From Phoenix dactylifera (Eukaryota > Streptophyta > Magnoliopsida > Arecales > Arecaceae), in NCBI RefSeq assembly GCF_009389715.1, contig NC_052399.1, positions 29,087,146-29,151,145 on the forward strand: a DNA stretch of 64,000 bases, in the 5' to 3' direction. Each line of letters opens with the position of its first letter. The first letter of the stretch is position 1. Positions 24,360 through 34,500 of the stretch are shown here, piece after piece. The translations under genes and the position numbers were made by a program. The notes beneath the pieces were generated by a model. It saw nothing but the letters and a program-made list of their open reading frames with translations, searched no databases and was not told where the DNA came from.

Positions 24360-24522
24360 ATACTTACCTGGACGGGGTCAATGGGTGAACAAGAAGGCCC
24401 ATGGCCTGGGTCAGGGGCCCTCATTGCACGTGGAGGGAGCCCTGGCCTACCATCTCCCCAAGTGGGAGAGTGGACGTCATAATTTGTGGTAGAGGGGGAT
24501 TCGCGTTCGCGCGGCCCCTGCC
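24360..24522 (+). ncRNA. U1: U1 spliceosomal snRNA gene
   Basis: U1 snRNA of the spliceosomal U1 snRNP, which pairs with 5' splice sites in the nucleus. The RNA starts with ATACTTACCTGGACGGGG, containing the invariant ACTTACCTG 5'-splice-site recognition sequence. Stem-loop I follows (AAGAAGGCCCATGGCC), then the stem-loop III region (CTCCCCAAGTGGGAGAG), the Sm site ATAATTTGTGGTAG and the final hairpin GCGTTCGCGCGGCCCCTGCC. The length of about 163 nt is normal, and USE, TATA-like box and a 3'-box-like sequence are all in place. One oddity is that loop I reads GAACAAGAAG where I recall GAUCA(A/U)GAAG in plant U1, the U1-70K binding loop, so this may be a variant or a barely decayed copy. Confidence 0.95.
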
Positions 24523-24533
24523 CAAGTCCCAAG
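24522..24533 (+). promoter_or_regulatory. snRNA 3'-box-like processing signal
   Basis: CAAGTCCCAAG directly follows the U1 coding part and approximates the plant snRNA 3' end box (CA..AGTNNAA), with one extra spacer base. Confidence 0.55.
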
Positions 24534-24837
24534 CCAAAATTTTGTTCTTCTTATCTCTTCCGAGTCTATTTGTTAAAAGCCTGATAGATGAGGTAATCAC
24601 CAACTTTTAACATTCCCTGCACTCCGGGAATGTTTGTTCTTTCCCTTTTCTGAAAAAATGATGCTGAAACTCTATTATTGATTCCTCATATACATACGAA
24701 AAAAAGATGATAAGGGAGGAGCATGCAAGAATCAATTTAGTGGGTATTTGCCAATAAAACTCTCTTTTAAAGAGAGGAGGAGTATCTTTGTTCTTTCCCT
24801 TTTGCCCAGCTATACCTTCTTTATTCTTTGCTTCTTA

Positions 24838-25350
24838 ACAAAGGTAGATGGAGAGAAGAGTGAGACACAGAGGGAGAGAAAAGAGAGAGAGTTGTAGGGA
24901 AAGGATATGATCTCTTATTTCATGCTTTAAAGGAGGAGGAAAAGGTGCAGCGAGGGGTCTCGGAGGAGAGGCAGCGGGCGAGGGTGGCTCCACAATCTCG
25001 GAGGCTTTGATACTATGTTAAGGCAGAAGGAGAGGAGAGAGAGAGACATAGAAGGGAAATGATATGATCTCTTATTCCATACTTTAAGCAGTGCCATAGC
25101 CCACTTTTTATAGTTGAAGATGGCTATGCATAGTTAATCAATACAACTAATATACAGCTAACATTAACTTTCCGATTCTTTCTATTCAGCTTCCAAATGG
25201 TGAAAACCAAAATACATGGAAAAGGACAAGGGAAGTCGAGCTCCTCCATTTGCATGGGAAGCTTTAAGAGAGCTCCTATTATCACTCACCTTCTTAGTTG
25301 TTGTCTAGCTTTCTAAGAAGTTCAATCATCGTGCCTTAACTGAGAGTCCT
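24838..25350 (-). mobile_element. Remnant of a Ty1/copia-like LTR element (fossil)
   Basis: Reading the minus strand, an LTR-like end CCTTAACA at about 25017 is followed by TAGTATCAAAGCC, close to the tRNA-Met primer-binding site used by many copia elements. The 25016-25090 stretch (GA-rich block, then ATATGATCTCTTATTCCATACTTTAA) recurs at about 24837-24935, so two partial copies of the same LTR end lie about 180 bp apart. No internal coding region remains. The upper boundary is uncertain. It is heavily broken and looks old. Confidence 0.45.
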
Positions 25351-26299
25351 CCAATGTCAAAAACATGAAGGCAGTGATAGATGCGAGGGGGTTTGGGTCG
25401 TATCTTTCGCGCCAAAAGAATAATTAACATCGACTGTTGGATAGCGACCCGTATAGTATTGAAAAAAGAATAAGATTTGATAACAGCTATTATTTGACAT
25501 TTTTAGGTATTTATATAATGAACAATTTTGTGTTGCATTAATGGCTATTTTTCTTATTATCTAGGCAAACAAACCTAAAACTTATCCTAGTAAATTATGG
25601 AAAGTTTTATGTGAAATAAAGGCACAATGTTGCTATTATGACCCCCAATTTTCTATGACTAAAATTAAACAGTAATCACAACAGTCATCATTTTATTCAA
25701 GGAAAAACTTAGTAAAAGAATGGAGTGGCTTGATGGTGCATCATTTTCTTGGAAGGATTTTTTTTTTCTTGGGTGAACATGTAAGGAATATTATGTGGGA
25801 ACCATGAAAACCTAGACAAAAATATAATTAATTTTAGACTCTTAGATTTCTCATGCATGGGTTAGAAGTTTTACCGAAGTTATTAGCTAGAGATATGTCA
25901 TTTTTGCAAATATAACATCAGGATACATATAGTGCTAATCTTTGAAAAATGAAAGAAATGAATTTTCCTATCTTAGGAAGAAACGAACTCGCTGAAAAGT
26001 AGTCTCTAGATTCTTGAATGATGCTCAAAATTTTTCATACAGTTAGTTAAAATTTTCCTGCACTCAAGATACGCACAATTTGTTATCTACTCTGCATCTT
26101 AAATCAATCATCTTCCTTTCTTAGAATCCATTTCATTATTTTAATCACTTGTCATGAAGAAAATAAAATAGTATTAAAAAATAAACAGTCTAGGGCTTGA
26201 TTTCTATTATTTTGATTTGAAGCCTCTCTTGTGTAACCTTTTTACCTTCCAAGGCATTCTCTATCTCTCTCTCTCTCTCTCTTTTGCTAAAGTGGGTGT
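25351..26299. other. AT-rich intergenic DNA
   Basis: No gene or clear element ends seen. Ends in a (CT)n tract at 26265-26282 bordering the LINE fragment. Confidence 0.4.
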
Positions 26300-26770
26300 T
26301 TTATACAACACGGGCATGGACATGCCTAATAAAGTCAGAAAACAAAATGTCACAGAGTGCCTGAGGCAGCTCCCCCTCTCTGGTCCACATGATGCCACCG
26401 GAATGGATGGCTATGTAAGCAGCTACCTAATCCACAACCTCGTTTGCCTTCTTAAATACATGCTTGGCCTGGAAAGCCACCCCATTGCTACCCATTGCCT
26501 AGATGACTCGAATCAGAGGGTGATCCAACCCTAAACTGCTCGGACCTCCTAAATCCAACTAATCACTGTGGCCAAGTTACCCTCTAATATAATAAAACAG
26601 GCCTGCAGAAGATGCTGTGCATGGCGAAGGTCTACCCAAGCAGCTCGTAGCTCTATACCAGAAACCGAGATATTGAAGAGCTGACAACCACCAACTGCTA
26701 CCACCCTGGAACTCGAATTTTTGATGACAAAAATCTGCACCACCTCTCTATTCCCTCTCACATATTTACA
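26300..26770 (-). mobile_element. 5'-truncated LINE fragment: RNase H domain end (minus strand)
   Basis: The minus strand encodes the C-terminal RNase H part of a plant LINE polyprotein: SSRVVAVGGCQLF, ELRAAWVDLRHAQHLLQ, ILEGNLATVISWI, then in another frame KKANEVVD(stop)VAAYIA and FIRHVHARVV. The A-N-E-V-x-D-W motif has a TAG in place of the Trp codon, and there is a frame change between the two halves. Only the domain end survives, which is the usual outcome of 5' truncation on insertion. Confidence 0.75.
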
Positions 26771-26849
26771 ATGTTGGCCAGGTCAATCCAAGAACACACC
26801 ATTCCTATATGAACACGTGAAGGAGTATTTCAAATGAGGTTGGCGAAGC

Positions 26850-27275
26850 ATCACTGGTTTGACAGCTGTAGGGGCAGAGCTCAGGGCAACATAGGAAGGT
26901 ATCACCTATGTGAGACAGGTGCTGAGGGCAGAGCATATCCTCCTCGAGGAAGACTCAGCGACGGTGATCGACTAGATTCGGAAGGAGGGATGGAAGGGAG
27001 ATAGGAACCCTCTACTTTGCGATATCCATTGGATGGTGGGAGAAGGCTGTGCATGTGTACTGGAAGGCGAATAGAATCGCCGACTGGGTCAACGCCTATG
27101 CTGCCGAGTACTTCGGAGACGTTATTTGGACAGACCATGAGGCCGCTCCTCTATTGCTTTGTCATTTTCTTTTGCTTAATTCTGTTGGCTGCACCTACGC
27201 TAGAATGGTGTGAGCAGCGAGCTGTTGCACGATAAACATAAGATTAAAAAAATTTAAAAAAAGAAGAGAAAAAAA
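26850..27275 (+). mobile_element. Second 5'-truncated LINE fragment: RNase H domain end (plus strand)
   Basis: The plus strand encodes ITGLTAVGAELRAT(stop)EGITYVRQ, ILLEEDSATVID(stop)IRKEGWKGDRNPLL, then ANRIADWVNAYAAEYFGDVI and a terminal CTYARMV stop, followed by an A-rich tail (about 27241-27275). It is the same RNase H end as the neighbouring minus-strand fragment but clearly a different subfamily by residue differences. In-frame stops show it is dead. The tail ends about 110 bp before the TATA box of the receptor kinase gene. Confidence 0.75.
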
Positions 27276-27389
27276 GAGGAAAATTTCAAACATAAAGATG
27301 TTGGTGAAGATAATAAGGCGGATGTACGCGGTCTGGTTTCCGGTCTCTCACTGATCCGACACAATTGCCTCCGTAATCCAGACATCAAA

Positions 27390-27430
27390 TATATACGAGT
27401 CACGCCTCCCCTTTGCTTTGACTCGGTCAA
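27390..27430 (+). promoter_or_regulatory. Receptor kinase promoter: TATA box and W-box pair
   Basis: TATATA (27390-27395) lies 240 bp before the ATG. Just downstream, TTGACT (27418-27423) and GGTCAA (27425-27430, i.e. TTGACC on the other strand) form two W-box cores almost touching, and a further GTCAA follows. W-boxes are WRKY-factor sites; whether they act here is inference. Confidence 0.5.
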
Positions 27431-27629
27431 CATTGTCAACCTCAACCGGATATCTTAGCCTCTTTTCTCCCCTACTCTCTCTCTCTATCTCTTCCTCTAT
27501 ATTTCTATTCTTAGTCCATCCTCCCATCACCACCCACCCGCTCCCTCCCTCCTCCCATCAACATAGAAGAGAACAAGGAAAACCAAAGGAAAGAAAACAA
27601 CCAGCGGCCCTTAATCTCCACTCCCATCC

Positions 27630-29856
27630 ATGGCCGCTTCCCTTTCCCTTCTCCCCTTCCTCCTCCTCCTCCTCCTCCTCCTCCCACCACTGGCCTCCTC
27701 CGACTCGCAGCCGGAGCTGGCCACCCATTCCGAGGTCAATGCCCTCCTCCTCCTCAAACAATCCTTCACCAACGCCACTGCCCTCTCCTCTTGGGGCTCC
27801 GGCAATTCCTCCCACCCCTGCAAGTCCAATCCCGGGTGGGCCGGCATCATCTGCTCCCGCGAAGGCACCGTCACCAACCTCAACCTTGCTCGCATGGGCC
27901 TCTCCGGCCGCATCGACGCCGACGCCCTCTTAAGCTTGAAAAGCCTCCGCTCACTAAGCCTCGATGAGAACTCCCTGTCCGGCACCCTCCCTCCTCTCCG
28001 TCAGCTTCCCGCCCTCAGAGCCGTCTTCCTCTCCCACAACCAATTCTCCGGCTCCATCCCTGACGACTTCTTTAAAGGCATGACTCGACTCAAGAAGCTT
28101 TGGCTCCAAGGCAATGCCCTCACCGGTCCCATCCCTACCTCCCTTTCCCAGGCCACCAACCTCGAGGAGCTGCGTCTCGAGAACAACCGCTTCACCGGCC
28201 CGCTTGCGGCGATCGCCTTGTCGTCTCTCTCCTCCTTCAACGTGTCAAACAATGACCTCGAAGGGGAGATCCCGACGACCCTCTCCAAGTTCAATTCCAG
28301 CTCGTTCGATGGCAATTCGAGATTGTGCGGCGCACCGCTCGAGAACAAGCCATGCGCTGCGCCGGCTGCGATAACGGCATTAAGAACCCCGAGTGGGAAG
28401 GTGGCGGCGGCGTGCATTGTGCTGATCCTCCTTGCATGTGCAGTGGTCGTCGGCACGTCGGCGATGAAGAAGAACCCGGTGGGAGACTCGGACACCCTCG
28501 GGATCGAGCACAGCAAGGTCGAGGCGGGGGACGGCGGCGGCGGCTCGCCTCGGAAGGACTACGCAAGGGTGATGAGCCATCAACAGCGCGAGCCGGGGCA
28601 CAAGCGGAGCGAGTCCGGCGGTGGACACAGGAGGACGGGGTCGTCGACCAAGCCGGGCGCTGACGGAGGGGATGCGGGAGGGGGAGGGGGGGCGGGGGAC
28701 CTCGTGCTGGTGAACGACACGAGGGGGGTGTTCGGGCTGCCGGATTTGATGAAGGCGGCGGCGGAGGTGCTCGGTAGCGGCGGGTTAGGGTCATGTTACA
28801 AGGCGGTGATGGGGAACGGCGTGGCGGTGGTGGTGAAAAGGGTGCGTGACATGAACCGCGTGGGGAAGGAGACGTTCGACGTCGAGATGAGGCGACTGGG
28901 GAGGCTGCAGCACCCCAACGTGCTAACGCCACTGGCCTACCATTTCCGCAAGGATGAGAAGCTTCTGGCCTCTGAGTTTGTTACCAAGGGGAGCTTACTC
29001 TATCTCCTTCATGGTGAGCTTTTTCTCTTTCCCTCCTCTCTTTTTTCCCTAGCTCCTTTTTTCACATCTGTAACCATTTATTTGAAGCCATATCGGTTCT
29101 GGATTATATGAAGAATTTTGGTGAATGGCAGGTGATCGTGGCGCCGACCACGCGGCTTTGGACTGGGGGACCAGGCTGAGGATCGCCCAGGGGATCGCCC
29201 AGGGGCTGGCTTACCTCCACGCCGAGCTCAACTCGGTGGACATCCCCCACGGCAACCTCAAGTCCTCGAACGTCCTTCTCACTGCCGACTTCAAACCTGT
29301 GCTCGTCGACTACGGCTTCGTCCCCCTCGTCAACCCCTCCACCGCCTCCGTCACCCTCTTCGCGTACAAGTCCCCGGAGTCCCTCCTCCACCGCCACGTC
29401 TCCCCCAAGTCCGACGTCTACTGCCTCGGCGTCATCCTCCTCGAGCTCCTCACCGGCAAGTTCCCCTCGCAGTACCTCACCAACGCCAAAGGGGGGACCG
29501 ACGTCGTGCTCTGGGCCACGTCGGCGATCGCCGAGGGCCGGGAGGCGGAGCTGCTGGACCCTGCCATCGTGGCGGGGGCGAAGAAGTCGGTGCCGGAGAT
29601 GAAGCGGCTGCTCCGGGTCGGGGTGGAGTGCGTGGAGCCGGACCCGGACCGCCGGCCGGAGGTGAAGGAGGCGGCGTCGAAGATCGAGGAGGTGGTGGCA
29701 GCGCACGCCGCCGCGGAGGCGGAGAGGGCGCCGCAGCCATCGCACACGGCGTACGTAAGGGATGGAGTCGGGGAGCGGTCGGCCCGCCGGGTCGGGGGCG
29801 TCGGGGAGAGATCGGCGCGGCGGAACGGCGACGGTGTCTCGTTCGCCATCTCGTGA
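27630..29856 (+). CDS. PRK3: Pollen-receptor-like LRR kinase (LRR-III, PRK3-like), 2 exons
   Basis: Plasma-membrane receptor-like kinase of the group that controls pollen-tube growth through ROP-GEFs. Exons 27630-29013 and 29132-29856 join as CATG|GTGAT to give 702 residues. In order: leucine-rich signal peptide (1-24), LRR N-cap and about five LRRs (30-215), a CxxxxxxxPC cap (233-242), TM helix (258-278), a Gly-rich juxtamembrane segment, and kinase domain (366 onward). The Gly loop GSGGLG (382-387) and Lys403 are present. The catalytic HRD motif is HGN (501-503) and DFG is DYG (521-523), so phosphotransfer is probably weak or absent, as is usual in this subfamily. The C-terminus carries two GVGERSARR repeats. 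The coding region is very GC-rich. The orthology call to PRK3 is by recalled similarity only. Confidence 0.9.
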
Positions 29857-32653
29857 TGAGGCCGCCGGGACCGCGCGCGATTTGCCAGGGACGTTTTCTA
29901 TTAGACGGCGATGGTAAGTGACGTACCAAGGTTGCGTCCATCACGTTTTCCCACAAATACGCCTCTTTTTTTTTTTTTTAATCAAGAATGAAAACAAACG
30001 ACTTGAGGGACAAGAAACTAGGGTTTGCATGGTTTCATCCAGGGATCCTCACACGTCGGACTCTTTCCATATTAAAAATCTTTTGCTGTGTGACATGAGG
30101 AGATTGTATAACTCGCCAGATTTATTGCCAACACTAGAAATGATTGTCTATAGATTTGTCAAAATCAGCAACTTTGAGTCTTAAAGCATTTTTTTCAACT
30201 TTTTACCAAAATAGTATTTTTTTCCCATTTTAACATGCCCTCAATCTAGCATTATCTATTGCAACAACAATAGATATGACCTAAAATGTTTTTCTTATCT
30301 TTTTCATCTAGAATCATGGTGCAATGTAACTCTTTTCTACCAGTCAATAATATACGCTTAATCCAATCCATAAGAGTTGATTGCTTACAATAAATATGAC
30401 TAATTAATTTTTATACAGCAGTCTTTAATCAACATATATGTATCGTTGTTATGTCTTTTCAATATTGTTATCAATAAAATAAACACCATTCTCTAACTAT
30501 TAAGTCTTGAAGGGTAATCTTTAATATTGTTTTTTTTATCTCCATCCTTGCATTTCTATCCAATAATTATGCCTACCGGCCGTCTTACTAAACTTACAGC
30601 AAACGATACATAAAATAAAAATAATGAAAAGAAAATCAGCATATCAAGCACCATCACCAAAAAATTAGAAGAACCTTTAATATTGTTGTTTACACCATTT
30701 GTCTAGCTGCCAATGCTCCCATAATTCATGTTTTCATTGTCACGACATACCACTGTTATCATATTAGCAACATATTCTTTTCTTTCCAAATTATGTTCCT
30801 TTTATTATCTTCTTTAAGATTTTCTTTTATTCTTTGCAATAAAATATGCTATAGTGATTTGTAACATGAAACCAAAGCTTTGCTTTTCAATTTGCAGGAA
30901 AACATAGGCAAGCATTTTTGCGAATAGAGAAAGGCCATGGACACCCACTTATTAAAATTTAGAATGAAACGAATACCTCATCAAGTGAATGAAGAGATTA
31001 ATCTTTTCTTACATGAGAAGTGGGTGGGCTAACATCAAAAAGTTGGATCAAATTGTAAAATTACTCGTAGATGAGAGAGTTCTATATTTTGTATTTCTCT
31101 TCTGATGCAAGGATTGTGCTTTGGAGGGATTATGAAGGGAGAGATTTGTTTTATTCTTTATAATTAAATTAAATTCAAATTTTCTCTTCTTTTATGCCCT
31201 TTCTCTCTCCTCTAAATATTTCAATGACCATAAAAAAGACTGAGTGCTAGTGCATGAAACAAAAAAATTGAAGACTTTTTTGTTAATTTAAAAAAATAAT
31301 AATTGGCAAAGATACAAACAAATTCGTTATTTTAAAGGAGTTAAACTAAAAACAAATGAAATATTTAAGATCCAATGTACCCTAAACTATGCAATTCTTT
31401 CTACTCAAATTGCAAAAATAATACTAGTTTGTTCCCTAGCATAGGAATCATTTATATATTTCTTTTCGATTATATATAATCAAGAAACTACCATATTGCA
31501 TTCCTAAAGTACTTGTTTATGGAAGAGAGGCATGAATTTGGCCAAGTCCAAAAAATATAAAAAGGATTAATATATAACTTTTTTTTATATTATATGTCCA
31601 TTTAGAATGTAATTGATCTACAAACTCAACCATAATGTCTTTTATTAGAAAACCTTTTAAGACTATGAAATATCAAAATTGTTTAAGAAGCATGAAGTGT
31701 ATTCTGTAAACTTTAAGGAACAAAAAAATTTACAAAAAACTGATTTTGTTGGTTATACTCATATACGTATAGTGTGAGAAGCCAATGTACTAAAAAAAAA
31801 AAAATGGAATATTGGAGGTTGTAGCTGCAATTAACAAAAAAGAATGCATGAAACAATATACATGCAAGAATTGAAAATGATAGTTAGAAGAAGGCTCTAG
31901 TATTTGAAATCCAGAAACATAATCATAAAATAAGCAAAATAGGGTATTAGAAGCACATGAAAATATATAGAAACTAACCAAGGAATTTATTTCAAGTAGA
32001 TCCATATTGGCTTTCTCAAGTGGGTTCAATTTGATAAATGGTTACAATTTTAACTTATTTATATTTATGCAATATATAAATATATTAGTTTCTAACTTAG
32101 GGATTATTCCACCTTGATTTCGTCTATTATTCATTTATTTTGAAATATCTTTCTACTTTTTCTATAATACATGATTATTCCTCTTATTAAGTCAGATTTT
32201 TAAAGAAAAAAATATGAAAAACATTTGAGGTGCTTTTAAAATCCAACCTCATAAAAAGATGGAAAGTTTTTTTTCCAAATCAAATCAAATTCTAAGTTTC
32301 CTTTATAGAACAAATTGAAAAAAGGCACTCTCAAAAGTCTAGAAAGATTGTGTATTTCTCCCAAAAGCACAATCTAATAAAAATATGAACATATTATAAA
32401 AGTCAATTTCTATTTGTTTACTATTACATTCTAAAATTAGAATATTATTTTTATGCGTAATATTTTTCATTTTTAAATATGTAGCTTGATTTTTTTTTTT
32501 TTTCATTTTTCTTTAAACATGCATTTCATGCATCTAGTTGCTAGTTTATAATGAAGTTTGTTTTAAAATTTTTTTCATTCCTTTACCTTTTGTTCAGATT
32601 TAGAACCCTATTTTTTAAGCCATCTGAATATAAACATATCTACAAAAATAGTG
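29857..32653. other. AT-rich intergenic DNA
   Basis: The 3' UTR of the receptor kinase probably occupies the first few hundred bases. The remainder is highly AT-rich with no codon-biased frame and no transposon ends that I could pair. Confidence 0.4.
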
Positions 32654-32661
32654 CTAGTTCT

Positions 32662-33352
32662 CATTGGTGGAGCTAGGAAGCAATTGCCTCCCTAAATTTT
32701 AGGTTGTCATTAATTATGGATTGGATTTTTGAGTCCTTGGAAAGGTTGGTCCTGCTAAAATCATGCTAATTGTTATAAGTTCTGATCCTCTCCGGTCTGC
32801 GGTTGGTGTGGAGATGATCCAACTCCAAAAATGGCTCTGAATATCTCCATATTTCTCCCCTATATTCAGGGAGTTAGTTCTAAAGCTATACCCATATGCT
32901 AACATCGGAATTTTCTTCAACCAATTAGAACCATGAATGAGTATTGTTGATTGAAAAAAATTTGTAGCTAATTAAGAAAGCAAGCCTATGGCTTAAGTTG
33001 CTACCCCACCATCCCAATTTTTCCTCCTCTAAGTATTGAGTGACGGCTTCCCTAACCAAATGTTTATAGTGCGGCGATGTGGGCTTCCTTTTCCAAATAT
33101 TTTTAGCTTATCTAAATTTAGATTCAAGGCTTTAGAAGTTGAAGAAATTAAAGAAGAAGAGGAGGTGGCAACAACAGAAGAGGATAAGGAGAAAATTCCT
33201 TGAAAGATTTTATAAACAAATAAAATAAAAAATTAAAACAAATGATGAAAATTTATTAGTTTAATTTATTTTTTTCTGAAAGCAAAAAAAATACTTAGAA
33301 TATGAATTAATATTTTGGTCCTTCATGCAGCACAAACCTAGCTTTGCCACTA
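32662..33352. mobile_element. hAT-like non-autonomous element, 691 bp
   Basis: The left end CATTGGTGGAGCTAGG and the right end (reversed) TAGTGGCAAAGCTAGG form an imperfect 16-bp terminal inverted repeat. It is bordered by an 8-bp target duplication with one mismatch, CTAGTTCT (32654-32661) and CTAGTCCT (33353-33360). The interior is non-coding; a 68-codon minus frame has no recognisable similarity. Confidence 0.55.
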
Positions 33353-33720
33353 CTAGTCCTACATGTTTTTGTGGAGGAGGAATGGAGATAAGTGGAAGGA
33401 ACAAGTAGAGTGATGAATGGGCGGAGAGGGAACATGTCTACTTTGATCATTCAACATTGGTGGGGCAAATCAATCTACCAAAAAAAAAATGGTGGGACAA
33501 ATCAAACAAATGTGAGGTGGCACGAGAAAGGAATGCATTGGACATGATGAATTTATAATTGTCCAAGGACATTATAGTTCTTATCAAGAATATAAAACAT
33601 AAGTTCCAAAAGAAACTTCCATTTCCAGCTCAAATCCACCTTAAATAATAATCTTCCATAATTCATTAAGACTGGAAAAATAAATTCACATTATATACTG
33701 TTACCATATAATATAAAGTT

Positions 33721-34125
33721 GAGGCACTATGTGAGGATCCGTGCGGATGTGTATTTAGCTCTACATTGGTTATTTGCTGAATAGATCTTGGGTATTTATA
33801 CAGGATTAAAGAACCCAAATAATATCTTTTGACTAGTCTTTTTGGGTAAGATCCTGAATTGTTACAAATGATATTAGAGTAGATTCAGCTCATAACTTAT
33901 GTAAATTATGGGATACTGCAACACAGATTCATTTAGACTGATCAAAGACCAATTATAGTACTTATAATTAAATTTGAATGGATTTGAACTTTTAGTCTGA
34001 CGAGGATGTCAAGGCTTAAATATGAGAAGTATATGAGGACTCGTGCGGGTGCTGGATTAAAAAATTTAAATAACATTTTTTGGCTAGTTTTTTTTTTAAT
34101 ATGGTCCTAAATTGTTGCACATTAT
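33721..34125. repeat. Pair of diverged direct repeats, ~300 bp apart
   Basis: The phrase ATGTGAGGATCCGTGCGG..TTAAAGAACCCAAATAATAT..TTTTGACTAGTCTTTTT near 33730-33870 recurs as ATGAGGACTCGTGCGGG..TTAAAAAATTTAAATAACAT..TTTTGGCTAGTTTTTTT near 34028-34125, each followed by GGT(A)AGATCCTGAATTGTT or a close variant. Probably fragments of one dispersed-repeat family; class unknown. Confidence 0.55.
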
Positions 34126-34500
34126 GTGTTGGCTCAATTAAGTGTCAACTTGGCCAAAAAAACAAACAAAAAAGTCAACAAATCATCCTTTCTTGACCCA
34201 ACCCATCTCAAAAATGGATGCTGCCTCGCGGGGTCAGAATCTGGACCTGTCGCTAAAACAAACAAGAGTCGGGAGTGGTTCAGATTTTGGTCGGCGTGAG
34301 AAGCCTGTGCGGCCCCTGCCTTTTCCCGTCGCCGCCTCTCAGGCCTCAGCGCCACCTGCCTTCCTTCGTCCCGGGCATCGGTAGAGGGGATCGAGGCCTC
34401 CCAGTTTTAGCGGAGCATCGTACCGGCAGGAGGAGGCCCAGGGTTATCCGCGCTCCCCGCTCTCTCGCGTCGTAAGCCTCCGCTTCTTTTCCCTCTCCTT
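34126..34500. other. GC-rich island without a supported coding frame
   Basis: This CpG-rich stretch is sandwiched in AT-rich DNA and ends in a pyrimidine tract. Its composition resembles a promoter plus untranslated first exon. The overlapping frames (up to 80 codons) show no recognisable family, and no downstream coding exon was found. Options are a long non-coding RNA promoter or the head of a gene whose body has been lost. Confidence 0.3.

Noticed and set aside
26300-27275. Single LINE with a twin-priming 5' inversion
   Set aside because: Both fragments cover the same RNase H end with different residues, so they cannot be two parts of one copy.
29104-29745. 213-codon minus-strand frame opposite the receptor kinase
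   Set aside because: Shadow frame of the GC-rich kinase exon; no family resemblance.
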